64,000 nucleotides of DNA from an uncultured SAR116 cluster alpha proteobacterium (GTDB lineage: Bacteria; Pseudomonadota; Alphaproteobacteria; Puniceispirillales; GCA-002684695), in the NCBI GenBank assembly GCA_902539295.1, contig CACBIM010000001.1, positions 186,001 to 250,000 on the forward strand. Reading direction: 5' to 3'. How positions within the stretch are numbered: position 1 is the first letter of the stretch; each line of letters opens with the position of its first letter. The notes under the pieces were generated by a model, which searched no databases, was not told the origin of the DNA, and was given only the letters and a program-made list of their open reading frames with translations. The translations under genes and the position numbers were made by a program. Below, one piece after another: positions 9,590 through 20,102 of the stretch.

Positions 9590-10042
9590 TTATTTTTCTA
9601 ATTCTTGACCAAGAAACTTTTGAAAATCTGATGCTTCTGAGAAATTTCTATAAACTGATGCAAACCTTACGTAAGCTATTTGATCAATTTGTCTTAAAGC
9701 ATCCATAACTTGCTCACCAATTAAGGATGATGAAATTTCAGGATCACCTTTAGATTCTAGACTTCTAGAAATACCGTTTACTGCACGGTCAATAACATCT
9801 TCTGAAATTTTCCTTTTTCTTAAAGCAAGTCTCATTGAATTTTCAACTTTATTTCTATCATAAATAGACTTTTCACCATTTCTCTTAATTACAACAAGTT
9901 CTCTTAATTGAACTCTCTCAAAAGTAGTAAATCTAGCTCCACAAACTGAACATTGTCTTCTTCTTCTGATTGATGAATTATCATCAGCAGGTCGAGAGTC
10001 TTTAACCTGAGTATCTTCATTACTACAAAAAGGGCATCTCAT
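9590..10042 (-). CDS. nrdR: Transcriptional repressor NrdR
   Basis: NrdR represses ribonucleotide reductase genes in response to (d)ATP. The zinc ribbon is intact (Cys3, Cys6, Cys31, Cys34), with the R-R-R-R-Q segment between the Cys pairs. An ATP-cone domain follows from about residue 49 (V-V-I-K-R-N-G). 150 aa is typical. It lies between glyA and ribD, a common bacterial arrangement. Confidence 0.95.
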   Translation of the reverse strand: MRCPFCSNEDTQVKDSRPADDNSSIRRRRQCSVCGARFTTFERVQLRELVVIKRNGEKSIYDRNKVENSMRLALRKRKISEDVIDRAVNGISRSLESKGDPEISSSLIGEQVMDALRQIDQIAYVRFASVYRNFSEASDFQKFLGQELEK

Positions 10043-10076
10043 ATTAAATCTCTCATTTATTATATAATAATTATAT

Positions 10077-11342
10077 CTAATAAATTGGAAACTGATAACA
10101 TAAATTTTTGATTTTATCTTTTACTTCTAATTCTACTTTTGAAGAAATTTCATTTTTTTCATTAAGTGAATCTAAAACATCACATATCAAATTTGCAATT
10201 AAAGAAAATTCTGCTTGTCCAAAGCCTCTTGAAGTCCCAGCTGGAGTTCCCAATCTTATTCCAGATGTAATGGAGGGTTTTTCAGGATCAAATGGAATAC
10301 CATTTTTATTACATGTAATACCAGCTCTTTCGAGAGCATCCTCAACAATATTTCCAGTTAAATTTTTAGGACGCAAATCAACTAAAACTACATGTGTATC
10401 AGTACCACCACTTACAATATCCAGGCCACGTTTTAAAAGTTCCTCTGATAAGGTTCTAGCATTTCTCAAGACAGATTTAATATACTCTTTAAATTCAGGC
10501 TTTAAAGCTTCTCCAAAGCCTACAACTTTACCTGCAATTGCATGCATAAGTGGTCCACCTTGCAAACCAGGGAAAACTGCTGAATTTACCTTCTTAGCAA
10601 TATCTTCGTCATTGGTCAGGATCATGCCACCTCTTCCACATCTTAATGTCTTATGAGTTGTTGAGGTTACAACATGAGCGTGTGGAATTGGACTTGGATG
10701 GTCACCTGTAGCTACTAAACCAGATATATGCGCCATATCTACTAAAAGAATTGCTCCACATTTATCGGCAATTTGTCTAAATCTCTTAAAGTCTAGAGTT
10801 CTAGGATAAGCTGATCCACCAGCAATAATTAATTTAGGTTGATGCTTCATAGCATCAGCTTCTAATTGATCAAAATCAATTAAAGCATCCTGCTTTCTTA
10901 CACCGTATTGAATAGCATTAAACCATTTTCCTGATAAGTTTGGTGGCGCTCCATGTGTTAAATGTCCACCAGCAGCCAAAGACATTCCTAAAATTGTATC
11001 ACCTGGTTTAATAAGTGACATAAATACAGCTTGGTTAGCTTGAGCACCTGAATGTGGTTGTATATTGGCATATTTACAATTAAATAATTCTTTAACTCTA
11101 TTTATTCCTATTGTCTCTAAATCATCGATAAACTCACATCCACCATAATATCTTCTTCCTGAATATCCTTCAGCATACTTGTTTGTTAAAATACTACCTT
11201 GAGCATCCAAAACTGCTTGTGAAACAATATTTTCAGATGCAATCAGTTCAACTTGCTCTTTTTGTCTCATTTTTTCTTTTTCAATAGCATTTGAAATTTC
11301 AGGGTCTGTTATTGAAAGTTGATTATTAAAAAAACCATCCAT
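10077..11342 (-). CDS. glyA: Serine hydroxymethyltransferase
   Basis: GlyA interconverts serine and glycine with tetrahydrofolate, feeding one-carbon metabolism. The PLP lysine is Lys231 in T-S-T-T-H-K-T-L-R. The P-H-S-G-A-Q-A-N-Q motif is at about 97-105 and the substrate-binding G-G-T-D-T-H is present. 421 aa fits. In marine bacteria glyA is often riboswitch-controlled, but the 14-base gap to rpiB leaves no room for one, so it must be read through from upstream. Confidence 0.97.
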   Translation of the reverse strand: MDGFFNNQLSITDPEISNAIEKEKMRQKEQVELIASENIVSQAVLDAQGSILTNKYAEGYSGRRYYGGCEFIDDLETIGINRVKELFNCKYANIQPHSGAQANQAVFMSLIKPGDTILGMSLAAGGHLTHGAPPNLSGKWFNAIQYGVRKQDALIDFDQLEADAMKHQPKLIIAGGSAYPRTLDFKRFRQIADKCGAILLVDMAHISGLVATGDHPSPIPHAHVVTSTTHKTLRCGRGGMILTNDEDIAKKVNSAVFPGLQGGPLMHAIAGKVVGFGEALKPEFKEYIKSVLRNARTLSEELLKRGLDIVSGGTDTHVVLVDLRPKNLTGNIVEDALERAGITCNKNGIPFDPEKPSITSGIRLGTPAGTSRGFGQAEFSLIANLICDVLDSLNEKNEISSKVELEVKDKIKNLCYQFPIY

Positions 11343-11356
11343 ATTAAAATCTCCAT

Positions 11357-11809
11357 TTATATTTTTGGTGGATTAGACAACTTTTTTATCCTATTAATAT
11401 GTCTTCCACCTTCAAATTTTGTATTAAAAAAAGTATTAATGCAGTCTATTGCTAAATTTTTGTCTGTACTTCTACCACTTAAAACCAATATATTAGCATC
11501 ATTATGCAAACGAGATAATTTAGTTGTTTCAATGTCATTACATAAAGCAGCGCGAATATGATTATAACGATTTGCCGCTATACTTATTCCAATCCCAGAA
11601 CCACAAATTAAAATACCAAAATCAATTACTTCTTTTTTAAATCTCTTTGCTACATTATAAGCAAAATCAGGATAATCAACTGAATCTAAATTATTTGTAC
11701 CTATATTAATAACCTCATGATTATTTTGATTTAAATAATCAATTATACCATTCTTTAAAACAGTGCCAGCATGATCATTTGAAATTATTATTTTCAAAAT
11801 TATATCCAA
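11357..11809 (-). CDS. rpiB: Ribose-5-phosphate isomerase B
   Basis: RpiB interconverts ribose 5-phosphate and ribulose 5-phosphate, the precursor used by riboflavin and nucleotide synthesis. The RpiB/LacAB fold is shown by S-N-D-H-A-G near the N-terminus and the active-site [13 protein letters not shown] loop at about residue 70. 150 aa is normal. It is directly upstream of glyA, a common bacterial pair. Confidence 0.93.
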   Translation of the reverse strand: MDIILKIIISNDHAGTVLKNGIIDYLNQNNHEVINIGTNNLDSVDYPDFAYNVAKRFKKEVIDFGILICGSGIGISIAANRYNHIRAALCNDIETTKLSRLHNDANILVLSGRSTDKNLAIDCINTFFNTKFEGGRHINRIKKLSNPPKI

Positions 11810-11812
11810 AAA

Positions 11813-12040
11813 TTACAATGTAAAAAAATCATTGCTTATAATATAATAAGTTAAAATCCAAAGCAAACTAGATATAATTGTGGTAGCAAAAAATTTATAA
11901 AAAATATATGGATTTTTTGGTGCACTAGTTGCATGACCAATATCAGGATTATCTGGTGCACTTGCCTTAATTGGCAAAAGCATAAACAATACCCACCACC
12001 ATAAAAGGATATAAACCACAATACCTGATACAATACCCAT
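11813..12040 (-). CDS. DUF1467 family membrane protein
   Basis: This 75-residue protein has two hydrophobic helices (about 3-25 and 49-68) and the aromatic W-W-W-x-L-F-x-x-L-P motif of the alphaproteobacterial DUF1467 family. The function is unknown. It sits 4 bases after rnj, as in many Alphaproteobacteria, which supports the assignment despite its size. Confidence 0.82.
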   Translation of the reverse strand: MGIVSGIVVYILLWWWVLFMLLPIKASAPDNPDIGHATSAPKNPYIFYKFFATTIISSLLWILTYYIISNDFFTL

Positions 12041-12044
12041 AATG

Positions 12045-13700
12045 TTATAACCCTCTTATAATATGCACATCTATTAAAGGCTTTATATTAAAAAAAAGTT
12101 TTGTTACAGATCTTATTGAAGACCTTACCTTGTCTTCAATAATTTTATCATCGGTCAATTGATTTTTTGTGAGGCTGTTAACAGTTTCTTCAACATCATC
12201 CCTTACCTCTGAGACCCATTCCAACTCACTCTTTCCTTCCGTAATTCCATTATGAGATAATTTAATTGGTAAATGTAAGTCTAAATCGAAATCAAAAGCT
12301 AAAACTACTGAAATTGATCCATTCCATAACAATCTTCTTCTTGTAGAAAAAATACTTGAATCAGATTTAATAATTTGGTTGCCGTCTGGTACAGAAGATT
12401 TAGTAGGTATTTGATAGATTATTGAAGGAGAATTTCCTGATAATTTTATCAAAGATCCATTCTCAGGTTGTATTGATAATGAAACACCACAATTTTCGGC
12501 AATTTGACAGTGCTCTCTGAGGTGTCTTGATGTGCCATGGACTGGGATAGATATTTGAGGCTTTATTAGGTTATATAATTTTATAATATCATCTTTCCCA
12601 GGGTGTCCAGAAACATGAACAAGTTCATCTTCATCTGTTATGACTTTTATACCATTTCTTAACAAAGCATTATGAACCCTTTCTATTGCAAGCTCGTTTC
12701 CAGGAATTTTGCTACTGGAAAATATAGCTGTATCTCCAGGTTTTAATTTGATCTGTTCATGTTGTGAATTGGCAATCCTTGTCATTGTTGATCTAGTCTC
12801 ACCTTGTGATCCACCAGCAATAATAACTGCACTGTCGTGACTAAAGTTTTCTAAATTTTTGAAAGATTTTTCTATACCTTCAACTCGATAGCCCACTTCA
12901 TTTGCCGCTTCAATTGCTCTATTTAAAGATCTACCTGCTATAAAAACTTTTTTATTATTTTCAATTGAGGCCTCAATAATAGATTTTATACGTGCTACAT
13001 TTGATGCAAAACAAGTTATTACAATTCTACCATTCGAAGATTTGATTACTGACTTTAGGCCTTCATAAGCATCATTTTCTGATTGAGTTTTACCCTCTAC
13101 AAAAGAATTTGTTGAATCGCCAACAATTGCTAAAACCCCTTTGTCTCCAATAGACTTTAAATTATCCAAATTTGTTTTAGCACCAACTTTAGGATTGTTA
13201 TCAAATTTCCAGTCACCTGTATGAAAAACTGTTCCACTTTCTGTAGTGATTGATAGAGACAAAGGATCTGGTATTGAGTGAGTGATACTTATGGGCTTTA
13301 TTTTAAAAGGGCCTAAATTAACTTCTTTATCTTCATTAAGAATTATTAATTCAACATTATTTAAAAGTCCGATATCTTTTAATTTTTTTTTAAGTAAGGC
13401 AATGGTAAAAGCACTGCCATAAATTGGAACCCTTAGTTTATCCCAAATATATTGAATAGCTCCCATGTGATCCTCATGACCATGAGTTAATAAAATCCCT
13501 TTTAGTTTGTCTTTTCTTTGAACAATAAAATCTATATCAGGCAGTAAAATATCAACACCAGGCATTGTTTCATCAGCAAAACTTATCCCCAGATCAACCA
13601 TAATCCAATTATCTTGATAGTGATATAAATTTGAATTCATGCCTATTTCAGACGATCCACCTAAAGGAAGGAATATAAAATCTTTTTTTTCTATCTTCAT
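12045..13700 (-). CDS. rnj: Ribonuclease J
   Basis: RNase J is a metallo-beta-lactamase/beta-CASP nuclease for mRNA and rRNA 5' processing and decay. The catalytic H-G-H-E-D-H motif is at 73-78, with further ligands in T-H-S-I-P-D and H-T-G-D-W. The beta-CASP part carries T-C-F-A-S-N and the H-V-S-G-H-P-G motif near residue 363. The 551-residue length is typical. It lies between coaX and the DUF1467 gene. Confidence 0.94.
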   Translation of the reverse strand: MKIEKKDFIFLPLGGSSEIGMNSNLYHYQDNWIMVDLGISFADETMPGVDILLPDIDFIVQRKDKLKGILLTHGHEDHMGAIQYIWDKLRVPIYGSAFTIALLKKKLKDIGLLNNVELIILNEDKEVNLGPFKIKPISITHSIPDPLSLSITTESGTVFHTGDWKFDNNPKVGAKTNLDNLKSIGDKGVLAIVGDSTNSFVEGKTQSENDAYEGLKSVIKSSNGRIVITCFASNVARIKSIIEASIENNKKVFIAGRSLNRAIEAANEVGYRVEGIEKSFKNLENFSHDSAVIIAGGSQGETRSTMTRIANSQHEQIKLKPGDTAIFSSSKIPGNELAIERVHNALLRNGIKVITDEDELVHVSGHPGKDDIIKLYNLIKPQISIPVHGTSRHLREHCQIAENCGVSLSIQPENGSLIKLSGNSPSIIYQIPTKSSVPDGNQIIKSDSSIFSTRRRLLWNGSISVVLAFDFDLDLHLPIKLSHNGITEGKSELEWVSEVRDDVEETVNSLTKNQLTDDKIIEDKVRSSIRSVTKLFFNIKPLIDVHIIRGL

Positions 13701-13706
13701 ATATTT

Positions 13707-14483
13707 CTAATTATTATTAATATTATAAATGTGAATAAGACCGTTTAATGTCAGTTCATTATCAACTTTTTCTATAATTGAACAGTTTTTTGAAAACAAA
13801 TTTGATAGTCCCCCAGTTGCTATAACATAATATTTAAAATTTTTTTCTTCATTAATCCTTTTAACTAAACCTTCAATTAATGAAATATACCCCCAATAAA
13901 TTCCAGAATACATTGAATCTTTGGTATTTTTACCAACAATATTTATATCTTTAGTATTATCAACTTTTATTCTAGGCAATCTACTAGCAGCCATATATAG
14001 AGCTTCAAGAGACAAATTCACACCAGGGGCAATTATACCACCATCATAACTTCCACTCTTACTAACAATGTCAAACGTAGTCGCCGTTCCAAAATCAATA
14101 ACAATACTAGGTTTATTATAAAATTTTTTAACAGCAACAGCATTTACAATCCTATCAGCACCAGCTTCAGATGGGTTATCTATGTTGATATCAATTCCTA
14201 TTTTTAAATCATTCTCACCTACAATAAATGGTTCTATTTTTAAATATTCCTTGTTAAAATTAAGTAACGAAAAAAGCGCATCAGGTACAACTGAAGCTAT
14301 AATACAATCTGAAATAGATAATAAATTTATATTTTCAATTTCAAGAAGTTTAATTAACCAAACATAATACTCATCTGCTGTTCTTTTTGGATCAGTATTA
14401 ATTCTCCATTTCTTTAAAATACGATCATTTTGTGCAATGGCAAAAACTATATTTGTATTACCGCAATCTATTAACAATAACAT
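13707..14483 (-). CDS. coaX: Type III pantothenate kinase
   Basis: CoaX phosphorylates pantothenate in the first step of coenzyme A synthesis. The ASKHA-fold signatures are D-C-G-N-T-N at residues 6-11, G-A-D-R near residue 107 and I-D-F-G-T-A-T-T-F-D near 128. The length is 258 aa. Only the type III enzyme is visible in the window. It lies between birA and rnj, a standard alphaproteobacterial order. Confidence 0.95.
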   Translation of the reverse strand: MLLLIDCGNTNIVFAIAQNDRILKKWRINTDPKRTADEYYVWLIKLLEIENINLLSISDCIIASVVPDALFSLLNFNKEYLKIEPFIVGENDLKIGIDINIDNPSEAGADRIVNAVAVKKFYNKPSIVIDFGTATTFDIVSKSGSYDGGIIAPGVNLSLEALYMAASRLPRIKVDNTKDINIVGKNTKDSMYSGIYWGYISLIEGLVKRINEEKNFKYYVIATGGLSNLFSKNCSIIEKVDNELTLNGLIHIYNINNN

Positions 14484-14489
14484 AATTAC

Positions 14490-15203
14490 TCATTGATTAA
14501 TTGGAATAAATGTCCCCGAAGAAATGTTTAATGAATTATTAGTTTTATCTTTTATAATCATTTGTCCTAAATCATCGATACCTAAAAAATTACCAATAAC
14601 TCTATTTTTCAAATCAGTTGAATGCAATTCTTGTTTCAAAAATAAAACGTTTTTAAGCCATAGTGCTTTAATAAATTCAAACCCTTTTTCATACCAAATA
14701 TTCACAAAATTAATTATTTGCTCTAATAATTCTAAAGATAAATTTTCTGGAAGCAATTTTAAACCAGAAACATCATATAAATTCGTACTCTTCCAAAAAT
14801 TTCCTTTAATTTCAGGATTGCTAATTAAATTTATACCTATTCCAATAATAATAGCTTTTTTGTCATCAGTTGGTTCTAATAAAATTCCAGATACTTTTTT
14901 TAAGTCTATCATAAGATCGTTAGGCCACTTAAACTTTACATTACAATTAATATTATTATTAATTACTGACTTAACTGCTAAAGCTGCTACAAAACTCATT
15001 TGTGGCCAATAATTGATATGATATTTAGGTTTTATTAAAGTTGAAAAATATAAATTACCCGCAGGTGAGTGCCATTTTCTTGTTAACCTCCCCCTACCAT
15101 TGATTTGTTTTTTTACTACACAAGTAGAAAACTCTTCATAGTTTTGAAAGTAAAATTGTTTTGCTAAGTCAGAACTAGAAGTTGCAACATCAAAAAAATG
15201 TAT
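14490..15203 (-). CDS. birA: Biotin-[acetyl-CoA-carboxylase] ligase, non-canonical start
   Basis: BirA activates biotin and attaches it to the carboxyl carrier protein. The reading frame is open from the in-frame stop at 15216-15218 down to 14490. It encodes the early family motifs F-F-D-V-A-T-S-S-S-D-L-A, G-R-G-R-L-T-R-K-W-H-S-P and N-L-Y-F-S-T, then K-W-P-N-D-L and K-V-S-G-I-L. The first ATG (14999) would remove the biotin-binding loop, so the true start must be upstream, yet no ATG, GTG or TTG exists there. An ATA at 15203 is the best candidate. There is no N-terminal DNA-binding domain, so it is a ligase only. It starts about 9 bases after nuoN. Confidence 0.8.
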   Translation of the reverse strand: MHFFDVATSSSDLAKQFYFQNYEEFSTCVVKKQINGRGRLTRKWHSPAGNLYFSTLIKPKYHINYWPQMSFVAALAVKSVINNNINCNVKFKWPNDLMIDLKKVSGILLEPTDDKKAIIIGIGINLISNPEIKGNFWKSTNLYDVSGLKLLPENLSLELLEQIINFVNIWYEKGFEFIKALWLKNVLFLKQELHSTDLKNRVIGNFLGIDDLGQMIIKDKTNNSLNISSGTFIPINQ

Positions 15204-15211
15204 TTTAGATT

Positions 15212-16633
15212 TTAAATTAATGAAACAATTCCCATTGTAGTTTCAACAAACCAATTCAAAAATATACCAAATGATAAAGTTAAAAATAACATTAACCCTA
15301 AAATAGCCATTGAACTTTTATTCTCAACAACGTCCAAGTTAACATCGTTTTCATCAAAATACATAATTTTTATAATTCTTAGATAGTAGAATGCACCAAC
15401 AACACTTGTTAAAACACCAATAATTGCAAGAAAAACAAGATTAGCATTTACCGCTGAATAAAATACAAGCCACTTACCAAAAAAACCCGCTAGCGGGGGT
15501 ATCCCCGCCATTGAAAACAAAATTGACACAAAACCAAAAGCAAGGAATGGATGAGTTTTAGAAATTCCTTTTAAATCATAAATCTCTTCAACTATTTGAT
15601 TATCACGCCTCATTGACAAAATAATAATAAACGCACCCACATTCATAATAATGTAAATAACCATATAAATAAGTACGCCTGAAACCCCCTCTAATAATCC
15701 TGATGCGACTCCAACTAAAGCATAACCCATATGAGCAATAGACGAATATGCCATCAGTCTTTTTAAATTAGTCTGCATAATGGCAGCAAAAGATCCTAAT
15801 ATCATTGATAAAAGTGAAAGAAGAATAATTATTTGTTGCCAAGATGTAACGGCATTATCAAAAGCTGAAAATGTAACCCGGACCAAAATTGTAATAGCCG
15901 CAATTTTAGGAACGATAGCAAAAAAAGCTGTAACTGGTGTAGGCGCACCTTCATAAACATCAGGTGTCCACATATGAAATGGCACTAAGGATATCTTAAA
16001 GGCCAAGCCTGATAGAATAAAAACCAAACCCACCAAAAGTATACTTGACATATTTTGACTTGAAACTTCAGAGATTGACGAAAACGAGGTATCACCAACG
16101 GCTCCATAGACTAAACTCATACCAAAAAGTAAAAGCCCTGAGCTTAAAGCTCCTAAAATAAAATATTTTAAACCAGCTTCACTACTTTTTAAATTATCCC
16201 TATTAATTGCTGCTATTACATATAATGGTAAAGATTGCAGCTCAAGTGCCATGTATAAACTTATTAAATTCTTTGATGAAGTCATCAAAACCATACCCAA
16301 AACAGAAAATAAAATTAAAACAGGGTATTCTGGATGATTGAAGCCGTCAATTTTTTGTGGTTTGTTTCCTATAAGAAGGGTTAGTATAGTTCCTAAAATA
16401 ATTAATATTTTTGAGTAAAGTGAAAGACCATCGTAAACATACATTTCATTAAATAAATAACCTGAATTTTTATGAGATAAAACAATCAAAATTAAGGATA
16501 TCAATAATGATAAATTACAAAACCTTGTTGTAATTTTTAAACTTGAATCCTTGCTAGAAAAAACGCTAATTAAAAGAGCAATCATACCAGAGATTGCTAA
16601 AAAGATTTCACCAGATATCCCATATAAATTCAT
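15212..16633 (-). CDS. nuoN: NADH-quinone oxidoreductase subunit N
   Basis: NuoN is one of three antiporter-like proton-pumping subunits of complex I. It is 473 aa with about 14 membrane helices. The conserved Lys-bearing helix region (L-A-F-K-I-S-L-V-P-F-H-M-W-T-P-D-V-Y-E-G) and Q-T-N-L-K-R-L-M-A-Y-S-S-I identify the family. It is the last nuo gene and nearly abuts birA. Confidence 0.95.
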   Translation of the reverse strand: MNLYGISGEIFLAISGMIALLISVFSSKDSSLKITTRFCNLSLLISLILIVLSHKNSGYLFNEMYVYDGLSLYSKILIILGTILTLLIGNKPQKIDGFNHPEYPVLILFSVLGMVLMTSSKNLISLYMALELQSLPLYVIAAINRDNLKSSEAGLKYFILGALSSGLLLFGMSLVYGAVGDTSFSSISEVSSQNMSSILLVGLVFILSGLAFKISLVPFHMWTPDVYEGAPTPVTAFFAIVPKIAAITILVRVTFSAFDNAVTSWQQIIILLSLLSMILGSFAAIMQTNLKRLMAYSSIAHMGYALVGVASGLLEGVSGVLIYMVIYIIMNVGAFIIILSMRRDNQIVEEIYDLKGISKTHPFLAFGFVSILFSMAGIPPLAGFFGKWLVFYSAVNANLVFLAIIGVLTSVVGAFYYLRIIKIMYFDENDVNLDVVENKSSMAILGLMLFLTLSFGIFLNWFVETTMGIVSLI

Positions 16634-16644
16634 TTAATAAACCC

Positions 16645-18168
16645 TCAGTCTTTTAAAGTAGCTATTTGAGATACTGTATTTTTATTTTGATGAAACTCAG
16701 TAATATCAATAATATTATTTATTGATAATTGAGTAATATCTAATAAAGGTGTTGCATATATTCCAAAAATAAAAATCAATAAAGTAATTGGAACAAATAT
16801 AATTATTTCTCTCTTACTTAACTTTTCTAAGCTAACTATTTCTTCTTTAATTGCTTTACCAAACATTACACGCCGGTAAAGCCATAGCATATAAATTGCC
16901 CCTAAGATCAAACCTGTAGCACAAAAAATAGCTACAATAGGATAAGTTTTCCAAATGCCTACCAATACAAGTAATTCTCCAACAAAACCAGAAGTGCCTG
17001 GTAATCCAACAGATGCCAACATCATAAACATAAAGAAAACAGCAAAATTAGGCATAATATCGGCAACACCACCGTAAGCATTAATTTCTCTGGTGTGAAG
17101 TCTGTCATATACTATGCCAACACATAGAAACAAGGCGCCAGAAATAAGTCCATGACTTACCATTTGATATACAGAACCTGCCAATCCTTCATTTGTAAAT
17201 GAAAATGCGCCAATAGTTACAAAGCCCATATGAGCCACAGAAGAATAAGCAATCATTTTCTTCATATCATTCTGAACCAACGCTACTAAAGAAGTGTAAA
17301 TAATAGCAATTACTGAAAGGACAAAAATAAAAGGAGCAAAAAATATAGAAGCATCTGGAAACATTGGTATGGAGAATCTTAAAAAACCATAACCACCCAT
17401 TTTAAGTAAAACCCCTGCCAAAATTACAGATCCAGAAGTAGGGGCCTCAACATGAGCATCAGGTAACCATGTGTGTACTGGCCACATTGGAAGTTTAACT
17501 GAAAAGGAAGCAAAAAATGCTAAAAATAATAGAATTTGAATATCATATGGAAAACTGAATTTTGCAATCTCATTAATTTCTGTAGTACCTGTTTTAGAAA
17601 AAATATAGAAAATTGCAATTAACATTAAAACAGAGCCTAAAAGTGTATAAAGAAAAAATTTAAAGGCTGAATATACTCGTCTAACACCACCCCAAATACC
17701 AATAATTAAAAACATTGGAATAAGCACGGCTTCAAAAAAAATATAAAAAACTAGAATATCCATTGCACAAAAAGTACCAACCATCAGCACTTCTAAAATT
17801 AAGAAGAGCGACATAAATAATGGAACCTGTTTTTTAATACTTTGAAAACTAGCTAATATACAAACAGGAATTAAAAAAGTAGATAATATAACAAATGGAA
17901 GAGAGATACCATCAACACCCATATGATAAGAAACATTTGACAATGGTATCCAACTTGCTTTTTCAATAAATTGAAAGTTATTTAAATCGTTATCAAAATT
18001 AAATAGAACAAAAAGAGAAAGTATAAAAGTAATCAAACTTGTCCATAAAGCTACAAATTTTGAATTTTTTCCACCCTGTTCATCATCTGAACACGTTAAC
18101 AGTATTATTAAAGCGCCAAACAAAGGTAAAAATGTTATAGAAGACAAAATAGGAATATTACTCAACAT
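16645..18168 (-). CDS. nuoM: NADH-quinone oxidoreductase subunit M
   Basis: NuoM is an antiporter-like, proton-pumping membrane subunit of complex I. Motifs are the W-P-V-H-T-W-L-P-D-A-H-V-E-A-P-T-S-G segment and Q-N-D-M-K-K-M-I-A-Y-S-S-V. I chose the ATG at 18168 (507 aa), which follows the nuoL stop by one base and gives the usual N-terminus; an ATG at 18180 would overlap nuoL by 11 bases. Confidence 0.95.
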   Translation of the reverse strand: MLSNIPILSSITFLPLFGALIILLTCSDDEQGGKNSKFVALWTSLITFILSLFVLFNFDNDLNNFQFIEKASWIPLSNVSYHMGVDGISLPFVILSTFLIPVCILASFQSIKKQVPLFMSLFLILEVLMVGTFCAMDILVFYIFFEAVLIPMFLIIGIWGGVRRVYSAFKFFLYTLLGSVLMLIAIFYIFSKTGTTEINEIAKFSFPYDIQILLFLAFFASFSVKLPMWPVHTWLPDAHVEAPTSGSVILAGVLLKMGGYGFLRFSIPMFPDASIFFAPFIFVLSVIAIIYTSLVALVQNDMKKMIAYSSVAHMGFVTIGAFSFTNEGLAGSVYQMVSHGLISGALFLCVGIVYDRLHTREINAYGGVADIMPNFAVFFMFMMLASVGLPGTSGFVGELLVLVGIWKTYPIVAIFCATGLILGAIYMLWLYRRVMFGKAIKEEIVSLEKLSKREIIIFVPITLLIFIFGIYATPLLDITQLSINNIIDITEFHQNKNTVSQIATLKD

Positions 18169-18169
18169 A

Positions 18170-20101
18170 TTAAATTCCATAATCCAATAGAAGCCATGTA
18201 ATTAGAACAACTAATCCAATTAACATAGCAAAAGCATAATGATAAATATATCCAGATTGAATTATAATGCTTTTTGAAGAAATAATTTTTACTAGCTTTG
18301 AAATTCCATTTGGACCAAAGCGATCGATTGTGCCTTCATCACCTTTTTTCCAAAAGTAATTACCAAACTTAATAAAACTTTTTACGAACAAATAATCATA
18401 CAATTCATCAAAATACCATTTATTGAAGAACAGATTATAAATTGGATAGAATTTCTTTGACAAAATTTTTGGCAAATTTGGATTTAATACATAGAATAAA
18501 TATGCACAAAGTATACCTAAAATCGCTAAAAATATAGGTAGATATTTAACCCACAAAGGCACGTAATGAGCTAATTTAAATGCTTTGTGTTTTTCTGAAA
18601 TAAATATTGAATTTCCCCAAAATTCTTTCCAATTATAACCAACAAAATCATTATAAAAATACCAACCTGAAAAAATAGCTCCTAGGGCCAATACAAATAA
18701 AGGTATTAACATAACAAATGGTGACTCATGGACATGATCTAATACCTCTTTTGAAGAATTAAAATTTCCATGAAAAGTCAATAACAATACTCTCCAGGAA
18801 TAAAATGCCGTTAAAAACGCTGCCAAGCAACCCAACCAAAATGCAAAATATCCTGAATTAGAGCTAGCAGCCCACGCTGCTTCTAATATTAAATCTTTAG
18901 AATAATAACCTGCAAAAAACGGTATTCCAGCTAACGCTAATGAGCCAACCCACATCAATGCATAAGTGATTGGTATCTTTTTCCAAATGCCTCCCATTTT
19001 TCTCATGTCTTGTTCGTCAGACATTGCATGAATTACAGATCCGGCCCCTAAGAAGAGAAGAGCTTTAAAGAAAGCATGAGTGGTAAGGTGAAACATTGAA
19101 GCAGGATAAGCAGAAACCCCGGCAGCAAAAAACATATAACCTAATTGCGAACAAGTTGAATAAGCAATAACCCTTTTTATGTCAAATTGTGTTAGTCCAA
19201 TTGTAGCAGCAAAAATAGCTGTCATTGCTCCAACAATAGTAATTACATTCAAAGCAAAGGGAGCAAACTCTAGAAGAGGCGACATTCTACAAACAAGAAA
19301 AACACCGGCTGTAACCATAGTGGCTGCATGAATTAATGCTGAAACAGGAGTAGGACCCTCCATTGCATCAGGTAGCCAAGTGTGGAGACCAATTTGCGCT
19401 GATTTCCCCATAGCACCAATAAAGAGCAGTATTGCTATAAGTTCGATTACATTTATTTTGAATCCAAGCATCACAATTGAAAGTTTATGCAAACCTTCAA
19501 CATCACTAAATATTTCGTCAAAATACAATGATCCAAAAACAGAATATATCGCTATAATTCCTAAAATAAAACCAAAGTCACCTACCCTATTTACAATAAA
19601 TGCTTTCATAGCTGCAGTATGTGCTGATGGCTTATGATACCAAAAACCAATTAGTAAGTATGAGGCTAACCCTACACCCTCCCAACCAAAAAATAATTGA
19701 ATAAGATTATCCGAAGTAACTAACATTAACATTGCAAAAGTAAATAAACTTAAATATGACATAAACCTAGGTTTTGAGTTGTCATGAGACATATAACCAA
19801 TAGAATAAATATGAACCATTGCTGAAACTGTTGTAATTACAATCATCATTACAGCTGAAAGCATGTCATACCTTAAAGACCAAACAACATTAAAATCACC
19901 AACATTCATCCATTCCATCAGGGGATACACTTTATCAACATGATTTGATGACAGTTGCCAAAATGTAATCCATGAGAGTGTCATTGATATTAAAAGCAAA
20001 GTAGATGTCAGATATAGGCTAAGTTTATCACCAAGTCTTCTCCCCCAAAAACCAGCGATAATGGAACCAAGCAAAGGTAAAAACACTATAAAATATACCA
20101 T
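18170..20101 (-). CDS. nuoL: NADH-quinone oxidoreductase subunit L
   Basis: NuoL is the distal proton-pumping subunit of complex I, with the lateral helix along the membrane arm. It is 643 aa. Signature segments are F-F-G-W-E-G-V-G-L-A-S-Y-L-L-I, I-G-L-H-T-W-L-P-D-A-M-E-G-P-T-P-V-S and T-Q-F-D-I-K-R-V-I-A-Y-S-T. The C-terminal region has the expected long extension. It is one base downstream of nuoK. Confidence 0.96.
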   Translation of the reverse strand: MVYFIVFLPLLGSIIAGFWGRRLGDKLSLYLTSTLLLISMTLSWITFWQLSSNHVDKVYPLMEWMNVGDFNVVWSLRYDMLSAVMMIVITTVSAMVHIYSIGYMSHDNSKPRFMSYLSLFTFAMLMLVTSDNLIQLFFGWEGVGLASYLLIGFWYHKPSAHTAAMKAFIVNRVGDFGFILGIIAIYSVFGSLYFDEIFSDVEGLHKLSIVMLGFKINVIELIAILLFIGAMGKSAQIGLHTWLPDAMEGPTPVSALIHAATMVTAGVFLVCRMSPLLEFAPFALNVITIVGAMTAIFAATIGLTQFDIKRVIAYSTCSQLGYMFFAAGVSAYPASMFHLTTHAFFKALLFLGAGSVIHAMSDEQDMRKMGGIWKKIPITYALMWVGSLALAGIPFFAGYYSKDLILEAAWAASSNSGYFAFWLGCLAAFLTAFYSWRVLLLTFHGNFNSSKEVLDHVHESPFVMLIPLFVLALGAIFSGWYFYNDFVGYNWKEFWGNSIFISEKHKAFKLAHYVPLWVKYLPIFLAILGILCAYLFYVLNPNLPKILSKKFYPIYNLFFNKWYFDELYDYLFVKSFIKFGNYFWKKGDEGTIDRFGPNGISKLVKIISSKSIIIQSGYIYHYAFAMLIGLVVLITWLLLDYGI

Positions 20102-20102
20102 T

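Noticed and set aside
10108-10656. Plus-strand frame of 182 codons opposite glyA
   Set aside because: It is a shadow of glyA, whose motifs are complete in the other strand.
11343-11356. Glycine riboswitch in front of glyA
   Set aside because: Only 14 bases separate rpiB and glyA, and no aptamer-like structure fits.
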